Assembly: GCA_914767715.1 (NCBI GenBank)
Contig: OU612068.1
Coordinates: 15,748,001 to 15,812,000 of the forward strand
DNA from: Membranipora membranacea
Taxonomy: Eukaryota; Bryozoa; Gymnolaemata; Cheilostomatida; Membraniporidae
Length of the DNA stretch: 64,000 nt
Direction: 5' to 3'
The notes under the pieces: generated by a model
Seen by the model: only the letters and a program-made list of their open reading frames with translations
Told to the model about the DNA's origin: nothing
Databases searched by the model: none
Position numbers and translations under genes: made by a program
Shown: positions 12,222 through 25,200 of the stretch, piece by piece
Numbering within the stretch: the first letter of the stretch is position 1
Layout of the letters: each line of letters starts with the position of its first letter

Positions 12222-15200
12222 AGTAAGGAGATTCATAACATACATATATCTCCATTCCATTCTCATAATTGCAAGGATTTCCTATCTCATTCTAACATTC
12301 CATTATTATTGTAATGTTACTAGGAGTGGGCAGGCTCAAGAAGTTCAGGAACAAGCAACAACAAGAAAAGTTCAATTTTATTTCATTCATTATTATAATT
12401 ATCTCATTATTATAATGTATTTAATTAGAATTAGTAGGCCTATTGCTAACTATTATTTGTTATGATAAAACATACCCTACTAACATCTATGACACACGAA
12501 TACATGAGATAGAAAAGCAAGAAAGATGTTTAGCGCCAGATTTAGATTTGCCGCACCAGGTTGTATATTACTCATTTTTCACACACACGCATGGGACAAG
12601 GTTGCAACATGCGGTTAGGTGATATATTCGTTAGGTTATTTGAAATTTTGTCTGAAGTTGAGGAGTCATATCACTTGCCATTTCATGATGGTTGGGTGAC
12701 GAAATAATGGAGGTTACACTGTCTTTGCCAAATTTCTTTCTGTTTGTAGGCAATGGTACACTGGTTTTGAATACAACATTTTAGTCTGATCGTACAAGAT
12801 TTTATGTTTATTATTGTATCACGACCGATGTAATTATTTGTGAGTCATACCTAAATGTATGTACAAAGAGGGTTTAAACCCCTTTATTTCATGCTGGCCT
12901 TAACGATAGACAGAAAACAACAAAGATGTTCGAACTTTTAATATAAATTGTCTAATAATGCCTTGACTCTTTCTTTTCCTTTTCACTCCCTTTCCCAGAG
13001 CAGATCAACCAGATATTTGAGCAGGAATGCTCTGTAGGCCTTGTAGCTCTTTTATTTCTGCACCTCTTCGATGCTTTAGGAAAGAGTCCGCTTTAACAAG
13101 GTCTGGCTACCCTTCATGTCAAACTTACTACATCAGATTAGAATATTATCACTGTAATGCGTTTTATTATTAAAATTAATATTGGTAAAAACTTGTTGAC
13201 ATTCTGGAAATTAGAGAAATTACAGCTTGCATGATTCTTGATAATAATTTATGCACTGTAATTAACCTAAAATATCGCTGAGATGAATAAAATTATCGCT
13301 ATTTCAGATTATTTAAGTTTAAATTATTGATGGCATTCTTCAGTTTTCATCGAGCTATCATTTCCAAGTTATCATAAGAATTTTAGGGAAAAATTTACTC
13401 ATGCTCCATCACACTGGCATCTGGTGATAGAGCTGTGATGAAACTCAAATTCAAATCGGTAATTTTACAACCAGAGTTTACAAGTATCTTAGCAGAGATA
13501 ATTATTGTGGAAGAATAATATATCAAATTTTTAGTCATTGTAAGCAGTTTTCAATTAACATACAATGATAAAGGTGAGAACGTGCAGCAACATAGTCTAA
13601 ACCATGTCGGAGAAAGGTTCGCATCCTGCTCCTGACCACTTAGATTTTGAGGCGGGTCATTATCCCATTGTTTAATACAGTATATTGCATCTGTGCACAC
13701 CAGCGTGTATTGTAAGGCGCACCCTTCTAGGCAATGGGAATAGCAATTGTCCAATCAGATTTCATCTTGTTATTACATCTATATCTATCATTGAAACAAA
13801 ACCATAGCAAAGACTGTTTGATATAAGCAAATCCATGGCAATAGGTTATTTACTGCTAACACCTATTGGTGATCAGAACAAAAGATCCTATACAGGCATG
13901 AAGAGAGCTTCCTTACTTTAACCAGCACACAACCCATTTCCTAGGTAAGAAGTAAATATCAAGATCTTGGCATATTAATACTTCATATAACCAGTACCAA
14001 CATTTTAGACAAATTTAATGATTCTGCTTGGTGTCTTTGGCTGGCCTTTCTAAATTACTTATTCGAACTAACTGGCTACAATTGCGAGCTGGCTTGACTG
14101 GAAAGTTTACAAAATGAGCAGTTCTTTGTATGGTCAGAGCAAGGTTTTACTTCACGTTATTCAATGTATGTATGCAGTTTTTGTTTTCATATTTAAAACT
14201 TAGGAGGCAATGATGTTAGTGTGCTTATGTGTTGTAGCCCTTATCGAAATGAATGTTTTATTGTGATGTGGGGGTCGTAAACGCTTATGTGTCGCAATAA
14301 GTTTGGTGTGAAAGTTGGTTCTGGTGACCAACTAATATGTTAAAACAGCTTTTTCGTAATGAAACTTGCTCTACTTTCCATTGGAGAAGAGAGTATATTG
14401 CGCATATAATAATGTGTACACACGAGTCAAATGCTGTAAACTGATGCATAACCGTGAGTATTTTTCTGGCTTCAAATTCTCCAGGATACATATGATATGT
14501 AAATGTATTTGATGTATACAACTGCCAAGCTGCTTTGAGTTGTGGTGGATTGGTTAGCAAATGTCAGCCTGCTGTGGAAAAAAACAATTGGGGTTTTTAG
14601 TTTTATGGTCAAATCTACTATCACAAACAGCTTAGCTGTTTTTGAAACATGAAATTCAGCAAAAATTAATCTAGTGGTATGAAAACCTAAGCTGAAGCCA
14701 ATTTCAAGCCATAAAAAGTGGATTAAATTGTGCATTGCTAAATGAAACCTTTCAACAGTGCATATAGGCCTGTTTTACGCTTTGAAATTCAAGCTGCTGT
14801 CCATGCCACAATCATTTCAATCATGCTGATTTTTCTCATCATAAATTCACCTAATTATAATCAGTAAAAGTGACTGCAATTTGTTTCAAAGACTTTTATG
14901 GAAGTTGACATCGCCTGAGGCAGAAGCTGTGGTTTCAAATGATCATTCCTGAATTAAAATTTTACACAATTTCATGAGGGTGGAAGCTAATGGCAGAAAG
15001 AAATGTAGCTAATTGGTAATGACAATGAAAGTCTTTGTCAATGAACATCAAAATTCTCGTTCAAATTTAGCTGAAATGACAGTGACAGAATACTCAGTCA
15101 TCGACTAATTCCATTCATGCAGTGCAGTTAGCAGCTCATTAGGAATAAACGAGCATCTGGTTCTCACAGCATTTGAATACCATCATTAAATTCTAATTTT

Positions 15201-18200
15201 GAGATATTCTGAACTCAGGAGGCAAAAACCATTTTAACATAATAAAGACACTCTCTTCCCATTTTTGCTGATCACTCTTTATTGCTAAGCCGTGGCATAG
15301 TATTTGTCCTGGTGGAATTTGGATGCACTATTTTTTGGGTCACCCAGCGCACTGATTGTAATTCTGCACCCTGTAAAGATGAGTTGGCATCCTGTAAATG
15401 TAGTAGCCAAGGATTTTGGTCCGAGTTCAAGTATGTTGACTCTCTAGTGGGCTACAAGCCTAATTTGCCTCTTCACCTGGGTGTTTATTTTTATTCACCT
15501 CCTCAGATCAGTATAATACATTGTTTATCAACTTTTAGAACAGTTGTCAGAGAAACTTGTGAAAACCCAGTTTGACGCCCATTGTTGACATAGAGATTCA
15601 GAGCCTCATAGGACATGTAGAAGCTCATCTCTTTTTTAAGAGCTGTCTGATTGATAAAATGCTTCAACCAAAACCAGTCTAATCTTTGATCATATTGACT
15701 TTTACGATTTTGAGAAAAGATGCACTACACAAAATTTATCTCGAAATACTGAAATTCCACACCAATCCTCTGGTATCACACTACTGGTTGGAGTACGTCT
15801 AATCCGTAATAAGATGACTCTGACAATTTTTCAATTTCGTCTCTATCCCATCTGAAGTAGTGATTTCCGTGGCAGTTGAATGATGCTGTGAATTTTGACG
15901 TGTTGAAATTGGTTTAACGCTACAGCATTCGTTCGTTGCACAGAGTAGCTTATAGCGGCCATCTGTGGACAACTTACAATAGAATATATGTCCTGCTCTT
16001 TTTGTTTAATATTTTTGCTATTTTACTTAGGCATATGAGCACAACAGCTGCACTAAATGAGCATGATTAAATTAAAAATGACACTCTCTTTTGTGGTCTC
16101 TCCAGAGGATAGCACTTTAATAAATATCAAACATTAAATTACACAGACCCCTCTTATACACTGCTGTCTCCAACCTCTCTCACTCACAGCACTCATACGG
16201 CGGCGGCGCAGGCATCTGATGATATTTCAAAACCCTCACAATGACTTTCAGTATCTAATCATTGTGCCAGTGCTAAATATGAAAATCATCATGTAGATTT
16301 TCAACTTGTAACATCTTGATCAAGTCCTTAGAATTCAAATCCGATTTTAAAATAGACTACTCTGCCGGCTGCAGGCAGTTTCATACCTCTTGTTGAGAGC
16401 TGTCAAGTGGACACTTTTTACTAAGATTGGTCTTCATTAAATAAACTGGCGTCAATAAAATAACTCTCCATGGCTTATTATGTTTTTCATAAAAAATTCA
16501 CAACGTCCTTGACTATTTTGATAGTAGTAAAATTGGCTAGTGACTTATTTATCTTGGTTTAAACCTCGTGCTTGTTTTTCATTTGATCATGTGCTCCCGT
16601 TATCAACACCTTCAAAAACAACAAACAATCCAGTCATTGTTTTTTACAATGACAAATTCGCAGTTATGTCATGCTGTGTGAGCTCAAACTTTGACTGTTG
16701 ACAAGCCTTTATATCTCCGATTGAAATGTTAACATGTAGAAAAAAGTCAGCTGTAACTGGTAAAAAGTTATTGAATATAATTGTAGTGTCACATTTGAGG
16801 ATCAATATTAATCAGCTTAAGTAAAGGTCGTGGTTTGCATCCCATGATGATTTTTAAGCCGCCAACGGTGCAAACAGAAATGTTTCAAAAAGTAAGGGGC
16901 GCTGAGATATAACATTTGTGAATCAATTTTCTAACGAAGCAGGCTTGGCTCTTCTTGGTTATTGTCAAGTTCGATTTTTGACGGAATGAAAGCCATCTTA
17001 TTATGAATGTTATATACTTTGTATTAATTGCTTATGAATTATTAAAAAATTCACCCTTTGTGCAATATGCTATCAAAATTTGTTTGGATAAACTGGCCCA
17101 ATAACTTCAAACAATAATTTTGTTAGCAAATTGTGATCAACAATGCAGGCTTGAACTTCATTTTTTCACATTTCATCGATTTGATCTTTCAAAACTTCAT
17201 TGCTAAATTGATTATTGTTCAACTTTGCCAACTTTATTGGCTTGTTAAAACAAAAGAACATAAAAAGAAGCATTATGCTTATGTGAAATTGTTTACCCAA
17301 AACAGCCAGATGCTTGTATGTGATGTTATTTTTTAGACAATGCCATTGGCATCTTCGTTTTTTGATTATAACGGGCTTGAATTTTCCGGCTAAGCGGCCA
17401 TCTTCTTATTGCGCACTTGTATTTTGGAGCTTGCAGTCGTACATTGCGAACTTTTAATCACCCTGGAACAATGCTGCGAGGTATTTATCTAGTAATTTAT
17501 TTTTATTTTATTTTTCCCCACGTGTATTGAAAATATAATATGGCCTATTAACTTTTCATTACCAACTATATTTTCAAATGTCAATCACCCAACTAGGGTT
17601 TCTGTTTTATTACTGATCAGTTGGAGTGTGGCACCTTAACTTTTATTGCTGACACTAAGCCTTCCAATCATGCAGATTTTAATTAACTGCTTAACCCATC
17701 GCTGAAATTTTAGAACACAGGGGCAGGTATTTCTTGATCTGAATGTTCATGATGCGAAGTTTCTAACATCAAGCAAATTCAACTTTCACTTTACAAACTT
17801 CAAATCCCTATTGATTTTACCGTCTGGTCTGTTGTAACAAAAGATGGTGTCTCCCTCTAACTTAATGTTGGTAAGAGATCCAATCTAACCTTTAGTTAGA
17901 ACATTGCCACAGGGGCACAGCGCAACAAAGTCATGCAGGCATATGTGACATAAACATAGTTGTAATATTTATGGCATACCCTAGGGTATTGCTTTTCACA
18001 TTATTTGTGCCTCATGTTTTAATTTAATTTAATTGGCAACTTTCTATAACGGAGGCAGTGTTTGACGTTCATAATGACTTGTGGTCCACTGAGAATTCTG
18101 TTTTATTGTCAAGTTGTGTCCCAGTCTGTAATATCAAAATTAACACAAAAATGAGGACAGCGGTTGTGATGCTTTTGTTCTAATCATAGTGATATAATAA

Positions 18201-19244
18201 GCCTTTAGGGAAGACAATCGACAATACAGCTCTTGAGGCTTTTGTTTGGGAGGGTAGAGTAGAAATATTTTGGCCAATCAGCATGGCCCTGAGCAAAAAA
18301 CTTAATGGGATCATGTCTTCCTGTGTGAACAAAAAAAACATATTCTACTCATTATAATTAACATTAGACGAAAGTCAGTGTGGAATATAGTCAGCATTAT
18401 GCTAATTGCTCATAGACATCCGATGAGGTGATTATGACCGCATGTGAAATTCATATTGTGAATAAATTTACTCAGCTTGCATGTAAAGAAAGCTATAAGA
18501 CAATTCAGTTAGCTATTGGACCTCAATTAGATAAGAGCTCTTGAGGATAGGTAGCAGAATCACCAGAGTTTTATGTAAGTTGTAACTTTACTGGCTTAAA
18601 CTAAATTAAATCTATTGTAAATTTCCCTTGTTTGTCAAGTTACTTTAATAGAGCTGGTTTTGTCTGGAAATTCTCAACTGATTCAAATGCTTTCTCAATA
18701 CTGCCTTCGCCTGCAAACACCCTTGGGTGTCGATTAGTATGTGGGGAAATGCATTGTGTTTGTAAGTGGAATGTTTTCTCACTGATTCATTGTTGAGGGA
18801 CACAGGGTATGGTTTTGTTCTGATCCAGAAAACAGCTCAAATGCTTCAGATAGTACATCGCGCAATGAGTTCTTCTAAGGTGGCTAAGGTTGCTTCAGTT
18901 GGAAGTAATTTTTTTTCATAAATAGTTCCTTCTCATGGGCTTGAAGTTAAATGGGGCATGACAATTGACATGATTTTTTTTAAAAGAGAACGTTGGGTTG
19001 GCTTGGTTACATCATTGTCGTGTGTGTCCAAGATTCAAGAGACATGAATGACTACATGATAACAAGTTTGACATGATAGGTACACTTGTCACCATTTTAT
19101 CACTGTATATCTTCTCTCAAACTGAATAGTTGATACTTTAATTACTTCATGCTTAATGAAATGAGACATCCCTTCATCAAACCTGCGCAAGGCTGAACAT
19201 GGTCATTTTCTTGAATTTCTAGTTGCTAAGCTGTTGCCTGAGAA

Positions 19245-22200
19245 ATGTTAGGCGAGCTGTGTCAACCGACCGGCGCAGGACCAGAATTCTTTCACAAACT
19301 AATGATGAATGCCTCAGCAGAAATGTCTAAGGGCAGTCGTAGAAAGCAGTCAAAGCCAAACAGACTACTAGCCAACGAGGGAGGGGCGCCACCTCTCAAC
19401 CCGGCCATCCAACTGCCTGAGGCTAACCCAGCGAGAGAATCACCAACTACAGTGAGTACAGTTTTGAAGAGTGATCATTACACTAAAGAAACTTGACATC
19501 TTTCACATTGTTGTGCCTCTTTAAAATTTGAGACATTGAAATAAAATGAGTTATAATAATTGTGGGTTTCAGTTGACAATTTATTGTTATGTTTCAAATG
19601 CACGCAGGTATCAAATCATCAAACTTAGGAATTCATGTGAAATTTCAGATGGTCACAAGCAAAAAGTTATCAAGTTTTCTTTGAGCTGCTTTCAAGTGTT
19701 GAAAAACAAGGTTGACATGGTGTTATTATCAATCTGAATTCTTGAATAAGTTTGGAAGTGGGATTGTTTTACTGAGCTGTAATCAAATAGCGTTGGTACC
19801 ATGAGGGGTTTACTTAATTCAAGTACTACACTTCTTAATAACGCATCCGTGGTTTATTATGATAGCCCAGAATTTGTGTATGCAATGTTTTTGTGATGTT
19901 TTGATGGATTGAGATAAATCCCCAGAAGGGCTGTGAGTTTGCTTGGTTATGGGGTTAATTGCTGAATTTTATACTGCACACCATATTGATTTAACAACTG
20001 GAACTTGAATTTGTTCATAATCAAGTTATGTTCCACTATTTCATTCTGATAATAATACGCCATGTGCTTAGAAGAGGCATTTATAAAACTTTAACTCATC
20101 ATCTTAAAGGTCTTTTCCTAAATATTTATATAATTGAGTAGCCAAACAGAATTGCAATCAGCCAGTTAAAGTGAAATTTCAGCATCAGCATCGAGTTGAT
20201 GATGTTTTGTATACAGGATCATTTCTATGGCAGCAGGGCAGCGATTTCATTGTGTGTGTTTAAACAGCAGCCAAACCAGATTTTAATGACCTGACAGCAA
20301 CTCATCATTGCAGAAATTCACCTCCTCAATAATTAATTTGAAATCCAGAGCCATGCCAATTTTAATCTGCTGCCTGCTGTTGCTGCCTCTGCATTTTTGT
20401 TTACAAAGTCTCACCTGTCAAAAGTACTTGTGGCTGAAGCTTTTTGTCGTAAATTTAAATTTAATCCTACTTGAAACTGACCATAATCCAATTTGAAGCA
20501 CAGCCCTCTTGAAACAATCCTATCAAATCAAGATAAAATTTATCATTAGTGGTAAAACATAAATTCTAAAAAGATGACACCAGTGTGTGATATTCAATGC
20601 TGTGTAAAATTGCATAAATATTTTTATCAATGATGGGTTTGTTTCAAAATTTCTTATCTTAGTCCAGCTTTTAGTAAGCTAGATCACATGAGCCAAGTGG
20701 ACTTAAAAATCTGTGAAAGCAGCCGCGGGTGCCTATTACACTAGTCTTCAAGATGCGCAAAATTGATCTGTACGCAGAGCTGGATGGTCACTTAATTCAT
20801 CATGTTTTTGAAAACCCCAACTGTGTGACATGAATTAAGTAAAAGTTAAATTATGGTTACAAATTCAAATTATCATTCTCAAGACTACATTAAATGCTGA
20901 TGGGAAACAAGATATAGCTGGTAAGACATTGTATAATCATATAGCCCCGGGTGTTACATATCGTTAATTGGTACCCATGCTACCACCCGACATAAGATGA
21001 CAATGAATTCATTTCCAATCTCTAACTTTTATCAAATCTGCCCCTATTATGCCTTATCACCATCAGCTGGGTATAATAATTAGTTTATATAGGAATTAAA
21101 TTTGGTATCTTTCTTCTGTGTGAGACTGTTTGGGAGCGTGAGATATCTTAGTTCCCAGCTTTAACACTTGTGTTTGGTTGGGTGCATACTGCTTTCACAA
21201 GTACTAAGCTTTTGTCATTGTTATGATGATTTTATAGATGGAAACTAGAATGGAGCATCAGACCAGAGATGATGGCGAAGAGCTAGAAGTTATGGATTTG
21301 TCACGTAGAAGCGTAGACTCAAGATCTGCTGTGGCCTCACCATCGTCCCAGTCTCACAGAGAACCATCCCCTCTTGTCCCGAAATCTGTGCATGCTGAGA
21401 ACATGGAAACTTCTGCAGTGAACTTTCCGTGCCACACCTGTGGTGAAATGTTTCCGTCGAGATCTAAGCAAGAACAGCACGTCACTGATTACCACACCAG
21501 GTAAAAACCTAGTCACCTTCTTACGTACGCCTCATTGTGTACACAGAGAACATAACTCTTAACTTTTCACTATTGGTGATGCCATAAGCCGCTGCTAATG
21601 AATCGACCATCCCAATCTGGCCATTATTTCACTTGAATGAACTTGTGTGTTTTTCTCACGATTTAACACAAGCTCAGCTGTAAAACTTTTTTATGAGAAA
21701 GAGTTAATGATTATAACGAAATCATGCAGTGTGACGTGGAATAGATTACTTTTTATCACCTGCTTACAAAAACAATAAGGCTAGAGGAATATTCCTTATT
21801 ATTGTTAAATTATTGGAGGAGCCAGCGCATTAATCCAAACTCATTGACATTCAATCATATTTATTGTAACCGAGAGCCACTGAGGGCCGCCAGCAGAAAA
21901 TAGCCCATGAAAATAACTACTCAGTTTGAATGCTCGAGCTATCGATACTCACAAATAAATGGATACAATTTCTCTATCGAGTAAAATAGAGCTGACAGTT
22001 TTATTTCTATGGTTTTACAAGCGCATTATGAAATGTATGATATGGCTGCAGGACCTTAGGGCAGAATTAATTTGGCCAAGTACATCTGAAACTCAATCTC
22101 AACCCCTAGTATCTCATCCAACTTTACTTGGAACGTTATGGAACTTTTTGTTAAATTGAGTTATGTTCTTGTACTAAGCGCTGTTATACATCCAACTCCC

Positions 22201-25200
22201 ATCGATTTTACTGAGCAAATTTAAAACTCAATGTCTGTTCCACTACTGTAATTAACATCACTCTATCACAAACTAAAATCCATTGCAAATGCTAAACCTC
22301 TAATCTCTAATTAAAAGATCTAATCTAATTTGGTGAAATCATAAATGCCAAAATTCAATTGATTTTAGCAAACATGGCCGTATGGCACACAGTTGTTCAG
22401 CCTTCAGGTCTTGTGTGCCATCTTGCATTAGCCAGTGACAAACGCTCGATACGGTGGAAATGAGTTTAACAAAGCTGTTGCAGTATTTTCATCAATGCAA
22501 ATTTTTATATTGAGACCCAATTATAAAAAAGACAACATGAAAGTTCGTTAGTATTCAGAACATTGCCAAATTGAGTGAAATTATGCTAATTCGAAACTTG
22601 TCAAAATTTGGTGAAAAATGCATGATTACAATAAAAGAATATTAGTGGCGACAAACAAATGAAGACTTAAGCCTGCGTTCTGCCCTTCCCAAGCCTCTAG
22701 GCGTCATAATCGAGACAATTCCTGTGAACCGACTGTGAACTAACTGAAGCCATGGTAGTGTCTCATCAAATTTCCAGCCCACTGAATATCACACCATTGT
22801 TTCAATTTCACCCTTACCAATGAAATTATTTTGAGCGGCTTACGCTACATGTTACCTTATGTAATTGTGAACACAACATGTATAATATTATTATCTTTAT
22901 AGAGAGAACTCCTCGAGAGGTAGACCGAGTCCCCCGACAGGATCTCTGTTCCCTACAGCTTACCATCAGCTAGCTGGGGACCTGGTACCAGGCCTCCTCA
23001 ATCACTCGGGTCTCATGCTACCCACATCGAAACCTTCTGACAGTCCACCCAGACCAGCAGGAGTACCTACCCTCGGTATGCCGGGCGTTGGTGGAAAAGG
23101 ATCAGCTGGTACAGTATTCCAGCGAGAGGCTTACTGCGAGATATGTCAAAGGGAGTTCTGTAATAAGTACTTCTTAAAAACACATAAAGCAAACATTCAT
23201 GGCATTGTTGATCCTAATGACCCGAAGGCTGTTGCAGTAATGGCCAAGGTGAATCAAGCGCCAAAAGTGAGCCACCCAATGATGAGCGACCCTGTATCAC
23301 AGAAGATGACGAGTAATATCAGCAGCATGGGAGGTCAGCAGAAAACCGGAGAAGCAAACCAGAGCATGGAGGATTTCTGTGAGATCTGTCAAAAGCATTT
23401 CTGTAACAAATACTACCTAAAGAAGCATAAATCAGATGTGCATAATCTACGTCCTGACGGATCCAAACCTCCGACATCACGTGAGGCTACTCTAGACAAT
23501 CACACTCTATCACACGCTGCCACAACATCAGCGCTGTCTCACCTTCCAATGATGGTACCACCAGCACTCAACTCACTCAGTCAAACATCTATGAATAACA
23601 TGCTATTTGTCAATCCTTTTCAAAATATGGCCGCCATGGGAATGATGCCTCCAATGATGCAACATCAGTTCTTCATGCCAAACATCGGAGGTCTCGGAGG
23701 TGGCCTCCCTACAAGTCTATCACCACCTGATCTGAAGTCAGAGCCACGATCTTTAGGAAGTCTGGAGAATGGTGAATCACCACCTGATAGTGACAAGGGA
23801 GACACAGTTAACTGTAACATATGCAGGTTAGTTAGAACTTTGTAGTAAAGACTGGCAGTGAATGCACCTGAGGACAGGCATTTTTAATGGCTGTAAATTT
23901 TTGTCATAACTTACTCAGCCAGAACTAATAAATATATAAAACTTGAAAAAAGGGAAGGATAACCTCATTGACTGACTTTAATTCTTCCAATGGTGTCAAG
24001 AGGAAAAGCTCTAAAATAAATAAGTTTGTTTAATTGTGGTAGGAAAAATGTTGTAAAATAAGCATTAAAGGCCAATCAAATTTAAGACAGCCAATTTCCC
24101 ATATTCACTGGCATGGAAAAGTAAGTGTTGGGAACTTCTCAGCATTTCAGAATTTTCAAATAAACAAATAGGTCTGGAGGATCAACCACATTTCAACAGA
24201 ACTTTGGCCCTCTTTTTATTTAAATAATAATCTGGTTTACCTTTCCCTCCCAAAATGAAAACACAATAGGCATCCTGGCGCACCACCACAGTGTTTGGAT
24301 AGATGTCTATTTTAAGAACCATTGATGAGCCTAGGATGTTTCCAGTTTTAACTGAAATTCCACAAGATTATTTACAAAATGAAAAATATTTTTGTAACTC
24401 AAACCATGCAGACAGACAAATTATGAAATTAGAGATTAAATAGAAAATGTTCTTGATAGCAAATGCTCGCAACCTTTGTAATTAGAGAAAATCTCGGCGG
24501 ACTACTGTGAACATCTATAGGTAACAGTGCTCTGTAATATTTTTCAATATTCATCCTGTGTACTGAAATAAAATGCCCAAGTTTGATTTGTTGTAATTAC
24601 TGTTTTGAAGTTAGTGCGAAGCTAAGGAGTTAATTAACTTTTTTGTGATGTGAGCTCTGGTTTAGTTATGATCCATTGTATGCCACACTTAGTAAGCCTT
24701 TATTAGAACTGAATCTCTACAAATTAGATTTAACTAGGAAGGGTGGTTGCTAATTAGTGGCTTTCGTCTAAAACACAGGGAGATCTTCACTACGATGCAG
24801 CAGGGCCATGTAATAATATATTTATAATATTACATATTGGCACATATCATTGTATTCTCACCGCTCATCACTCTGATCATCAAATGATAAAAAAGTTTGT
24901 GCCATTAACTACAACTTAACAACAAGAATAAAAAGTGAACATCTAAATGCTAATGGTTCTTTATATTTTGATGATCTGTTGATGCCTCACTTGATGCATT
25001 TGTAATGGTTTAATGCTATGTCATTATCAATTTTAGGAAAGAGTTCCGCAACTCTAATTATCTTCAAATTCACAAGGCCAAGAAGCACGGTCTACATGGT
25101 CTGCCTGGCCTGCCCGGTCTGCCTGCTCTGCCTAGTTTAGATGATGCTGCCTCCACAGCATTCCTTCTCTCAATGGCCGCTGCCGAGCAACAGAAAGAGA

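Larger units (their letters stand above)
9944..19222. other. Intergenic region between divergent CAAP1-like and zinc-finger genes
   Basis: No exon with both splice signals and recognisable protein is visible on either strand. Scattered open frames of 60-97 codons have no familiar motifs and no codon structure I trust. The region should contain the promoters of both flanking genes and the 5'UTR exon(s) of the zinc-finger gene, because its first coding exon is preceded by an acceptor. I could not locate those exons. It includes a short CAT run (11598-11614) and a TG-rich run (12188-12221). Confidence 0.6.

Noticed and set aside
15282-15575. 97-codon plus-strand open frame with several cysteines
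   Set aside because: No domain pattern, no signal peptide I trust and no splice partners; most likely chance.
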